A stretch of 22,058 bases of DNA, taken from the NCBI GenBank assembly GCA_947624945.1, contig CANQMJ010000025.1:1-22058 (forward strand), in the 5' to 3' direction. This DNA comes from an uncultured Clostridia bacterium (GTDB lineage: Bacteria > Bacillota > Clostridia > Oscillospirales > CAG-272). A program made the position numbers and the translations under genes. The notes under the pieces are model-generated. The model saw only the letters and a program-made list of their open reading frames with translations, did not search any database and had not been told where the DNA came from. This document shows positions 6,079 to 13,890 of the stretch, one piece after another; the stretch's first letter is position 1, and each line of letters opens with the position of its first letter.

Positions 6079-9000
6079 TTATCGTGTTACGGTGACGAAA
6101 GCGTACGGCTCGACCGTGTACTCGCTGCCGTCGACCTCGACCTTGACGCTGAAGCTGTTGTAGTTGAGTATGAACGCCTTGCCCGTCTCGTATGTTACGA
6201 GGACGATGGAGCCGTCGTCAACTATGTACTTCGATGTTACGTCGATGATAGGTCCTTCGGGTTCTTCGGGCTCTTCAGAGTCACCGGGTTCCTCGGGCTC
6301 TTCGGTATCAGCCGGTTCGGTCGTATCTGCGGGTTCCTCCGTAGTATCCGTATCGGCAGGCTCCGTTGTGTCGGCAGGTTCTTCTGTCGTGTCTGCCGGT
6401 TCCTCCGTCGTATCGACGGGTTCTTCCGTAGTATCCGTATCGGCGGGTTCCGTTTCATCGCCTTCCTCGCCGCTGTCCTCCTCGGGCTCCTTGAGCTCGT
6501 AGGACGGGAGCGTATTCGCCGCTGCGTTCGCTATCGCGTCAGCGATTGTCTGTACCTGTGCGAGCGTGTTTCTGACTGTTGCGAGGTTAGCCTCGACTGC
6601 CGCGTGGTTGTCGCTTTCAGCCGTTATCTCGGAGAGATGATCCGCAGATTCGGTGATCGTCGCTATGCCTTCAGCAACCGTTGCAGCCTGTTCGGATGCC
6701 TTGACCGCGTTAGCATAAGTCGTTTCGTAATCCGTCTTCTGCTTGTCGTATGCGGACTGAGCGTCTGTCACAGCCTTGTTCGCATTATCGAGCGCCGTCT
6801 GTGCGTCTCTGCTTGCCGTGTTGAGCGCGTCCATGTCAGCGTCTTCGGCTGCGTTTTCGATCGCTGCCTTAGCCGCGTCGAGCGCTGCCTGTGCGGGTTC
6901 TACCGCCGCTGTCGCTGTCGCTACAGCTGCTTCTGCTTCGCCGAGGGCGACCTTTGCAGCTTCAAGCTCCGCCATAGCGGTGTTGAACGTTTCCTGCTGA
7001 GCCGTCATCTTTTCAAGCAGGGCGTTAGCGTCCTCGATGAGCGCTGCCGCGCTGTCGACTGCAGCTTCGATCTCTCTTTCGAGAGCCTCTGCCGCCTTGC
7101 GGGCTGCAAGTGCTTCCGCATGCTGTGCCTTTATCTCGGCCTGACGCTGCGCTTCATCGTACTCTTCCTGAGCCGCCGCAATCGCTGCATTGTCCGCCTC
7201 GACCTCATCGGGATCGGGGATACGTGAGCCGGTGAGCAGCTCGTGACCGGTGATTATCGCGGTCTGGAGGTCGCCTATAGCGTCGTTGATGATGTTGTAG
7301 TATTCAACGATGTCGCTGAACCAAATGTCGTATCTTACCGAGTAGTACTCGCTGAGATGTTCATCTTCCTTGAGCTTCTGATAGTTCTGATATGCGAGAA
7401 CGAAGTTCAGATACGAGCCGCTTTCGATAGCGCGCAGGAGCGCGGATTCGATGTCGCCTTCCTCGTTGATCGGCGTGCCCGACATGTTGATGAAGCCGTG
7501 CAGCACAAGTCCGTTGAACGGGATGGAGTAGGACGCGTTGAAGAACTTACTCGACTCGAACGTCATGTTGGTGATGTGGTCTACATAACGGTACGTGTAA
7601 GCGTTGCCGCCGTCCACCATCACGTTTGCGTATTCATTCGAGATCTTCTCAAGCAGGTCGGTCGTGAACTGCTTGTTGTCCTCGCGGTTGTAAGGTTCGT
7701 CTTCATCGAAGTCGGAGTTGAGGTCCGTGCCGAGCGTTGAGAATGAGATCGACGTCGGTTCGTACTTCATGTAGTTCTCCGAGAGCTTCGTGTAGAAGCG
7801 GTCGAAGTACGCGGGCGAGATCGCTATCTCGAATCTTCTCATCAGCGACTGCGTTGCGGAATCGTAGTGACGCTTACTCGTGTATCTGTCGTCTATCGTC
7901 TTTACCGCGTGCTTGCTGTAAGAGAAGCCGTCGAACATCTTGTCGTTGGGCGCGTATGCGAGGTCAAAGTCGGGATATACGCCGAAGCCCTTTTCCTTCG
8001 CATAGTCGACGAGGTCTTCAAATCCGGACGAGCCGCCGACTGCCTTTTCCCACTTGAGTCCGTACGGGACCTGCATGTCGGAAAGTCCGCCGTTGGCGAA
8101 GCCTATGAGCTTGAAGTTGACGTTGTCGATGCCCTGTGCCGAGAACTCGTCGTACATTGTTTCTATATCCTCGAACGTTGTGAGCGGAGTGTCAACTGTT
8201 ACGGGGATAGACATTACGCGCTCCTCGGTCTGGAGCGTACCGAGTGCTTCGATATAAAGAGGAATATTTGCCTTGACGTCTGCTGTTGTGAGGCGGGTGA
8301 TTATGCCTTCCTTCTCAAGGTAGTCACGGTATGCGTCCGCCATACCGAAGTAGCTTGCGGAATAGTAGTCCGAAAGCCCTGCATTAGCGGCGTAATCGTC
8401 GCCGTCAAGCATGACGTACTGGATACGGTAGCTGCCCACGTACTTTCTCGGGGACTCGACTGTCCACGATGTGTTGGACGCTGCCGCTATCGACTCGGAG
8501 AGGTTATACTGGTCGGACGGTCTCGGTACGAATACCGGGTACGTCGTCGCATACTTGTGACGGACACCGCCGTTGACGTATCTTACCGTTGCGAGCGAGT
8601 CGCCTTCGGTGATTATCGCGACGAAGCCCTTCTGATTCTTCATCGTCACAGACTCCGTTATAGCGGCGCCTGTTTCGGGATCCGTCTTGCCTGTGTCGCG
8701 CTTTACGGTCGTTTCACCACGGATGCTGACTGCGCCCCATACCGGCATCGTTGCTCTTTCGCGCTGATGCTCGGCGACCGTCTGCTGCTGGTATGCGTAG
8801 TCGGGACCGTAGAGCGTGCACTCACGCGTCCACGACTGACCTGCGATGTCCTTCGGGTTGATGAGCGCGCCGGAACCGTCCGGTATGAACGTGTAGCCGT
8901 CGTCATCGTTTGCAAGAGCGCCCATGTACGGGAGAACGGAAACGTTCGAAAGCTTGTAAGCCGTATCGTCGTAGCGTATGCCGTTCGCGGGGAGACGAAC

Positions 9001-9834
9001 CTCCATACCCGTCTCGCTGAGCGTGTACTCGAGAGCGAGTCTGAACAGCGGAGGCGCGGAGTCTGTGCCCGTGTACTCGGTGAGAGCATGGTCGTAGTCG
9101 AGCTGCTCGTACGTGTACTCGGGAGCATAAGTCTTTATGATCTCCTCAGCCGTATCGAGCTCCTTGTCCTCGACGTTCTCCTGAATGAGGTAAACGGCCA
9201 TTCTGTTCGTGATCGGGAACTTAGCCTTCATTTGAGCCGCCTGACGCTCCGTAACGTCGGGGTCGTCGGGGTCCATGAGGACGTAGTAGGATTTAAGCTT
9301 GGTATGATAGAACTCGTTGTTGACGAGGTTGAGGATCAGATCCTCGAAGCGGTTCTTCTGTATCGACTTCGGGACGAGTCGTCTTGCTTCCTGACGTCCC
9401 ATCGTGTACTCGACGCGAATACCGTTTCTTATCTTCTTGACGATGACCTGGTTGCGGAGAACGGCTTCTTCATAGCTGTTCATGTCCTTTTCGGTATCGT
9501 CGCTGTCTCTGTATGTGAGAAGTACCTGTGAGAGGACCTCCGCCTTTACGTCATCGGACGCGTTGGACGTGCCGACGTCGTAGGGGTTGGAGAAGAGCAC
9601 CTGACCGGTCGAGATCTTTTTGAGCGCGATCTCTCCGGAGTACTCGTCGCAGTAGAGCTCATAGCCGTTCTGCGTTCTCTCGAGAGTCATTTTATCGAGC
9701 TTTGCCTGTTCCGACGCGTTTGCCGCCGTCAGATAGTTGTCATACGCGGGGTCAGCCGCGCTGACGATAACTACGGAGCCGAGCACCATGAGTACGGTCA
9801 GGATAGCCGATATGAATCTTGTTAATTTTTTCAT
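6079..9834 (-). CDS. Secreted DUF5696-type glycoside-hydrolase-like protein with inserted coiled-coil/PTE stalk
   Basis: Large secreted protein of 1251 aa. Visible order: signal peptide MKKLTRFISAILTVLMVLGS to VSA (about 1-26); an extended beta-sandwich (about 40-510) resembling the mutarotase-like fold before many glycosidases and containing TFIPDGSGALINP; a (beta/alpha)8-like region (about 520-870) with acidic positions in YPDFDLAY (near 620), GTDLNSDFDEDEP (near 705) and MVDGGNAY (near 739), then GLVLHGFINMSGTPIN; an Ala/Glu-rich coiled coil (about 880-1110); a Thr/Glu/Pro repeat (about 1119-1199); and a terminal beta module (1200-1251) with TYETGKAFILNYNSF and VEPYAFVTV. From memory this matches DUF5696, a family of unproven activity found beside carbohydrate importers. 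I infer a catalytic or ligand-binding role on an extracellular glycan. There is no lipobox, LPXTG or SLH anchor. SD AGGAGG precedes the ATG. Confidence 0.8.
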   Translation of the reverse strand: MKKLTRFISAILTVLMVLGSVVIVSAADPAYDNYLTAANASEQAKLDKMTLERTQNGYELYCDEYSGEIALKKISTGQVLFSNPYDVGTSNASDDVKAEVLSQVLLTYRDSDDTEKDMNSYEEAVLRNQVIVKKIRNGIRVEYTMGRQEARRLVPKSIQKNRFEDLILNLVNNEFYHTKLKSYYVLMDPDDPDVTERQAAQMKAKFPITNRMAVYLIQENVEDKELDTAEEIIKTYAPEYTYEQLDYDHALTEYTGTDSAPPLFRLALEYTLSETGMEVRLPANGIRYDDTAYKLSNVSVLPYMGALANDDDGYTFIPDGSGALINPKDIAGQSWTRECTLYGPDYAYQQQTVAEHQRERATMPVWGAVSIRGETTVKRDTGKTDPETGAAITESVTMKNQKGFVAIITEGDSLATVRYVNGGVRHKYATTYPVFVPRPSDQYNLSESIAAASNTSWTVESPRKYVGSYRIQYVMLDGDDYAANAGLSDYYSASYFGMADAYRDYLEKEGIITRLTTADVKANIPLYIEALGTLQTEERVMSIPVTVDTPLTTFEDIETMYDEFSAQGIDNVNFKLIGFANGGLSDMQVPYGLKWEKAVGGSSGFEDLVDYAKEKGFGVYPDFDLAYAPNDKMFDGFSYSKHAVKTIDDRYTSKRHYDSATQSLMRRFEIAISPAYFDRFYTKLSENYMKYEPTSISFSTLGTDLNSDFDEDEPYNREDNKQFTTDLLEKISNEYANVMVDGGNAYTYRYVDHITNMTFESSKFFNASYSIPFNGLVLHGFINMSGTPINEEGDIESALLRAIESGSYLNFVLAYQNYQKLKEDEHLSEYYSVRYDIWFSDIVEYYNIINDAIGDLQTAIITGHELLTGSRIPDPDEVEADNAAIAAAQEEYDEAQRQAEIKAQHAEALAARKAAEALEREIEAAVDSAAALIEDANALLEKMTAQQETFNTAMAELEAAKVALGEAEAAVATATAAVEPAQAALDAAKAAIENAAEDADMDALNTASRDAQTALDNANKAVTDAQSAYDKQKTDYETTYANAVKASEQAATVAEGIATITESADHLSEITAESDNHAAVEANLATVRNTLAQVQTIADAIANAAANTLPSYELKEPEEDSGEEGDETEPADTDTTEEPVDTTEEPADTTEEPADTTEPADTDTTEEPADTTEPADTEEPEEPGDSEEPEEPEGPIIDVTSKYIVDDGSIVLVTYETGKAFILNYNSFSVKVEVDGSEYTVEPYAFVTVTR
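6262..6460 (-). repeat. Coding tandem repeat for a Thr/Glu/Pro/Asp stalk
   Basis: In-frame degenerate repeats encode about eight TTEEPAD/TTEPAD/TDTTEEP-type units near residues 1125-1190 of the DUF5696-type protein. The units vary in length (6-9 residues) and at synonymous sites. Such acidic PT-rich stretches act as extended, cell-wall-spanning or O-glycosylatable linkers in Gram-positive surface proteins. Copy number probably varies between strains by slippage. Confidence 0.8.
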
Positions 9835-9852
9835 TCCGATTTATCCTCCTGT

Positions 9853-11988
9853 TTATACTCGGTATGAGAGCTCGACGAAGATGCTGGACACGAAGCTTAC
9901 CATTCTCGCCACAAGGCTCGAGAAGAGGACTGCGACGAAGATGATGAACGCCATCGCGACTATCGTACCGATCGTCGTTATGAAATTCTTTCCGAGTGAA
10001 TAGTCGTGCGTGACCATCATTCCGAAGAAGAGGAGCATGCCGGTCCATACGAACGCGATTCCTACGAGCAGCGATACGAGCTGACCCTCATTGACCGCCA
10101 GTATGTTCGAGAGCATTACCGACGGGATGATGAGCATCGGCAGCGGCAAGAGACTGTACGACGATGCGATGAAGATATCCTTGAGGCTGCCTTCGCCGTC
10201 CATAAGTGTCGTCAGACACCAGTTGCCTATGACCCACAGTATCAGCGGTACGAGCACGGAGATTATCTGTCCGAACAGACCCATGAATTCGCCCGACGGA
10301 TTGAAGATGTAACCGGTGCCTACCGACTGGTAGAAGAACGCGAGTATCGTGACTGCGATGTAGACTATGCCGGCGCGAACGCTTCCGCGCAGCTCATGCT
10401 TGATATCCCAGAATCCGTCGAACGGGTGGAAGATCAGGTGGAAGCCGTAGAGAAGCTCTTCCTTGAAGCTCTTTTTGCCGACCTTGAGCTGAGTTTCCTT
10501 GTTGACTCTGCCCGCGTACTTGAAGAACTTCGTGAGCAGGACGCATACGACGACGATGAACAGCGGTATCGTCCATATCCACTTTGCGACCCATTCCTTA
10601 CGGACCTCGCGGAAGGATGCTGAGTAGTTGTCTACGTTATAAGCGGAACGGTAATATTCCATAGCCTCGTCGTACTTCGCGTCGCGGTTGAGCGCATCGC
10701 CGATGCCGATGTAGGCCGTGTCGAAGTTACTGTTGCGCTGGAGGATGTTCGTCCAGTCCTCGACGGACAGGTCGTACATACGCTGGTTCTGATGGTTGAT
10801 AGCGTCGAGCAACAGGTCGCCGTACTCGGTGCGTTTATAGATCGTGAAGGAGTTGCTGATCTTATCGAGCAGCATCATTTCGTCGCCGTGGTAAACGACA
10901 GCTTCCATACCGCCCTGCGATATGTTGCCGAGCTGCGTGCCCATGTCGCCGAATATGAACAGCGTGTTGCCCTGCTGGTCATATGTGTAGACGCGGCTGC
11001 GCTTCTCGTCGACGATGGACCATGTCCCCTCGGGACCGACCGCGACGTCGATTATTCTCGATGCGCCCGTCGGAGTGTCGGAGGTGGACATGTTGGACAC
11101 CTTGACTTCGCCTGACGGCGGCCAGAATCCGTTACGCGCCATGACGTCGTTGCCGGCGGAGTTGAGCTTCTTGACGGGAGCGTAGTCACCGGACGTGGAA
11201 CGCGAGTTGACCGCATTCTGCTGCGTGTCTTCCTCGATGGAGGACGTCGTGACGTAGATGAAGCCGTCGCTGTCTATTGCGATGTTGTTGAACTCGGAGG
11301 AGATATACTCCGACTGGCTCTCTCTCTGCTCTCTCGTCTGGAGTCTTCTCCATATGATCTGGAAAGCGCTTATGACGACCTTCTGCGCGCCGATGAAGCC
11401 CGAAAAGTTCGCGTTGTCGTCCATAACGATAATGCCCTGATACGTGGATGTCGAAACGACGAACATACGGTTGTACTTGTCGACTGCGACTGCGACCGGC
11501 TTATAAAGCGAGCCGTCCTCGAAGTAGTTGGACGTCGGCTTCGGCACTATCTTTACGTAGTTGCCGTCGCGGTCAAACATGACGATACGGTTGTTGTCCG
11601 TATCTGCGACGTAGATGAATTTTTCCGTGATGCAGACGCCGGACGGGTTATTGAAGCTGTCCGGAACGCCGTGCTCGTTGACGAACGATGAGATGATGAA
11701 CTTGAGCTTGTAGTAACGGTCTGTCACAATTACTCTGTTCTGCATCGCGTCGACGAGATACACGTTGCCCTCATCGTCGACCTCGAGGTCGCGGAGCGTG
11801 TAGGCGTCGTCGTTAAGACCGATGTATTTCATCGTCACGACTCTTTCGGGGACGTAAGCGTCCGGCGAAAGGAGCGGGAATCCGTCATACGAATACGTGT
11901 AAGTCTGATATGCTGCGGCGAATACGTTCGTCGAGAGCATTATCGCCGTCAGTGCGAGGATCAGGATCGAAATCAGTCTTTTTTTCAT
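9853..11988 (-). CDS. NHL-repeat beta-propeller / TPR / Yip1-domain membrane protein
   Basis: Membrane-anchored protein of 711 aa with an unusual order of domains. A signal peptide (MKKRLISILILALTAIMLS, cleaved near NVFA, residue 24) leads to an extracellular NHL propeller (about 45-390) whose blades show RDLEVDDEGNVYLVDAMQNR, FNNPSGVCITEKFIYVADTDNNRI and KPVAVAVDKYNRMFVVS. One TPR-like unit follows (about 422-463, AYIGIGDALNRDAKYDEAMEYYRSAY with an extended helix), then a membrane helix at about 467-486 (WIWTIPLFIVVVCVLL). A basic cytoplasmic loop leads into a Yip1-type domain (about 515-711) with five hydrophobic segments. The propeller would face the cell wall and could bind ligand or the secreted partners; a scaffold or sensor role is inference. 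Its place between the permease pairs ties it to the importer. SD AAGGAGG; 15 bp after the previous gene. Confidence 0.85.
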   Translation of the reverse strand: MKKRLISILILALTAIMLSTNVFAAAYQTYTYSYDGFPLLSPDAYVPERVVTMKYIGLNDDAYTLRDLEVDDEGNVYLVDAMQNRVIVTDRYYKLKFIISSFVNEHGVPDSFNNPSGVCITEKFIYVADTDNNRIVMFDRDGNYVKIVPKPTSNYFEDGSLYKPVAVAVDKYNRMFVVSTSTYQGIIVMDDNANFSGFIGAQKVVISAFQIIWRRLQTREQRESQSEYISSEFNNIAIDSDGFIYVTTSSIEEDTQQNAVNSRSTSGDYAPVKKLNSAGNDVMARNGFWPPSGEVKVSNMSTSDTPTGASRIIDVAVGPEGTWSIVDEKRSRVYTYDQQGNTLFIFGDMGTQLGNISQGGMEAVVYHGDEMMLLDKISNSFTIYKRTEYGDLLLDAINHQNQRMYDLSVEDWTNILQRNSNFDTAYIGIGDALNRDAKYDEAMEYYRSAYNVDNYSASFREVRKEWVAKWIWTIPLFIVVVCVLLTKFFKYAGRVNKETQLKVGKKSFKEELLYGFHLIFHPFDGFWDIKHELRGSVRAGIVYIAVTILAFFYQSVGTGYIFNPSGEFMGLFGQIISVLVPLILWVIGNWCLTTLMDGEGSLKDIFIASSYSLLPLPMLIIPSVMLSNILAVNEGQLVSLLVGIAFVWTGMLLFFGMMVTHDYSLGKNFITTIGTIVAMAFIIFVAVLFSSLVARMVSFVSSIFVELSYRV

Positions 11989-12003
11989 GTCGGTTTCGCC
12001 TCC

Positions 12004-12879
12004 TTAGTCCTTCATTCCGCTCGAGCCCATCGTCTCGATGATGTTACTCTGCGTAACGACGAAGACGATGATCGGGACTGCCATCATGACGACCGTAGCA
12101 GCCGCGGACGCGCCCGCACGGGCGATACCGCCTGCCGTGATCTGACCGATAGCGTAGTTGAGCGTTTTGAGCTGCTCGGAGTAGATGTATATCGACGCAC
12201 CGGAGTTCCACAGTCCGTTGAAGGAATACACTATCATCGTGAGCCAGCCCGGCTTGACCATCGGCATCGCTATGACCCAGAACGTGTAGAACTCGGACGC
12301 GCCGTCAAGACGTGCGCTCTCGAGCGTTGCGTCCGGGACGCTGCTCTCCATGAACTGCTTCATGAGGTAAAGACCGAGAGTCGAACCGAATGCGGGGACT
12401 ATGACCGCGAAGTAGGTGTCGACCCAGTGGAGCAGCGACATCGTGATGAACGTTGCGATACCGGTGACGGTGGATGTGAACATCAGGGACTTGACTATCA
12501 GGTTGAACATGAAGTCACGTCCGGGGAATTTCAGCTTGGAAAGCGCATATGCTGCCATTGAACCGAGCAGGAGGTTACCCGCCGTACCGACGACGGAGAT
12601 GAACACCGTGTTGAATATGTAGCGGGAGAACGGCACCCACGAATCCGACATCAGCGAGAACAGGTCGCCGAAGTTTTGCAGCGTCGGGTTGATGACGTAG
12701 AAACGGGGCGGGAACATCCACAGCTCGTCAAGCGGCTTGAGAGCCTGCAGGACGACGTAGAGCAGCGGCAGGAACATGAAGGCTCCCATTATGACAAGGA
12801 AGAACGTGATCCCGGCGTCGCCTCCGACCGAACGGTTCAGGACAACTTGATGTTTTCTTGTTCTTAACTTTTTTGACAT
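12004..12879 (-). CDS. Carbohydrate ABC transporter permease, MalG-like (pair 1)
   Basis: Channel subunit of 291 aa, standard for CUT1 MalG-like proteins. A basic N-terminus (MSKKLRTRKHQ) precedes six membrane segments. The EAA loop reads LESARLDGASEFYTFWVIAM then P, and keeps Glu, Ala, DGA and the terminal Pro. The N-terminal PPRFYVINPTLQNFGDLF stretch after the first segment is the family's usual extracytoplasmic loop. The start lies 1 bp after the stop of the partner permease, with an SD-like AAAGGTAGGA inside that gene's end, so the two are made together. It should pair with the 321-aa permease upstream. It lacks the long basic tail of pair 2, so the pairs are not recent duplicates. Confidence 0.93.
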   Translation of the reverse strand: MSKKLRTRKHQVVLNRSVGGDAGITFFLVIMGAFMFLPLLYVVLQALKPLDELWMFPPRFYVINPTLQNFGDLFSLMSDSWVPFSRYIFNTVFISVVGTAGNLLLGSMAAYALSKLKFPGRDFMFNLIVKSLMFTSTVTGIATFITMSLLHWVDTYFAVIVPAFGSTLGLYLMKQFMESSVPDATLESARLDGASEFYTFWVIAMPMVKPGWLTMIVYSFNGLWNSGASIYIYSEQLKTLNYAIGQITAGGIARAGASAAATVVMMAVPIIVFVVTQSNIIETMGSSGMKD

Positions 12880-12880
12880 G

Positions 12881-13846
12881 TCATTGTCCTACCTTTGAGA
12901 GTAATTTCTGTATCAGCATGTTCGCGCCGAGCTGCATCGCGAACAGTATGACCGCGATCGCGGAAGCGTAGCCTGTTTCCCAACGCTGTCCGCCGTAGTC
13001 GTCGAGGTGGTGCGTTATCGTCCACGCGCTGTAATCGACGGACGGGAATCCGCAGAGCGCCGTAACGATGCCGCCGAATCCGAACGAGCCGGTGATGGCG
13101 AGGACGGCGCCGAACATGAGCATCGGCTTCATGACCGGCAATGTCACGTACCAAAGCTCCTGCCAACGGTTCTTGATACCGTCGACGGCAGCCGCCTCAT
13201 AGTAGCTCTTGTCGATACCCTGCAGACCTGCGATGAACGACAGGAACGAAGTACCGAGCGATGTCCACAGCGCGACAACGATACAGAGCGGCATGACGTA
13301 GTTTGCGTTGAAGAACCAGAGGATAGGCTCGTTTATAAGTCCCATGTTGAGGAGCCAGCCGTTGACCCAGCCCTGCGCGTCGCTTGAGAACAACGTACCC
13401 CAGATAAGGTAGACGTTACCGCCTATGGACGGCGCGTAGAATATAAGCGTTACTATTGCTCTGACTCTCGGGGAGAGCTCGTTGATGAACCACGCGACGA
13501 GCAGCGAGAGCAGATACGATGTAGGACCCGTTATCGCCGCGAATATCAGCGTGTTTTTGATGGCGGTAATGAATATATCGTCATCGAGGAACAGGCGGAT
13601 GTAGTTGTCGAGGAAGAGGAACTTCGGCGGCTGGAGCATGTTGAATGACGTGAAGCTCAGGAAGATCGACAGTATGACGGGAATGACGGTGAAGACGAGG
13701 AAGATTATCATGAACGGAGCGACCATGAAGTAGCCCGTCTTATTCGTCTTCATCTCTTTCCAGACCCACTGAGCACGCGTCAAGTCTTTGCGCGATACGG
13801 CATGCTCGCCGCCCGAGGCGGTTGCTGCTGCTGTTTTCTTTGACAT
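12881..13846 (-). CDS. Sugar ABC transporter permease, MalF-like (pair 1)
   Basis: Channel subunit of 321 aa that follows the solute-binding protein gene. About 35 polar residues precede the first membrane segment (GYFMVAPFMIIFLVFTVIPV), and six segments are visible in all. The EAA loop is close to consensus: YEAAAVDGIKNRWQELWYVT then LP. The region LDNYIRLFLDDDIFITAIKN is the usual 'NY..lf.D..F..al.NT' element of sugar permeases. SD AAGGAG is correctly spaced before the ATG. It is 44 bp downstream of the binding-protein gene with a small hairpin between, and 1 bp before its MalG-like partner. Substrate as for the operon: an unidentified, probably carbohydrate, solute. Confidence 0.93.
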   Translation of the reverse strand: MSKKTAAATASGGEHAVSRKDLTRAQWVWKEMKTNKTGYFMVAPFMIIFLVFTVIPVILSIFLSFTSFNMLQPPKFLFLDNYIRLFLDDDIFITAIKNTLIFAAITGPTSYLLSLLVAWFINELSPRVRAIVTLIFYAPSIGGNVYLIWGTLFSSDAQGWVNGWLLNMGLINEPILWFFNANYVMPLCIVVALWTSLGTSFLSFIAGLQGIDKSYYEAAAVDGIKNRWQELWYVTLPVMKPMLMFGAVLAITGSFGFGGIVTALCGFPSVDYSAWTITHHLDDYGGQRWETGYASAIAVILFAMQLGANMLIQKLLSKVGQ

Positions 13847-13877
13847 GAGCGTTTCTCCTTACATTAAATTTATTTTG

Positions 13878-13890
13878 GCGGTAGAACCGC
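13878..13890 (-). other. Intercistronic hairpin after the binding-protein gene
   Basis: Immediately after the stop of the solute-binding protein the transcript can fold a perfect 5-bp hairpin GCGGT-TCT-ACCGC, followed by an AU-rich run with no U-tract. It is too short for a strong terminator. In many binding-protein operons a hairpin at this point protects the upstream message, so that more binding protein than permease is made; that role here is inference. Confidence 0.45.

Noticed and set aside
7867..9531. A 554-codon plus-strand open frame opposite the DUF5696-type gene
   Set aside because: It lies antisense to a protein with a signal peptide, SD and recognisable domains; its translation is Arg/Val/Cys-rich with no motif, and it has no SD. 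It is a frame shadow of a GC-rich gene.
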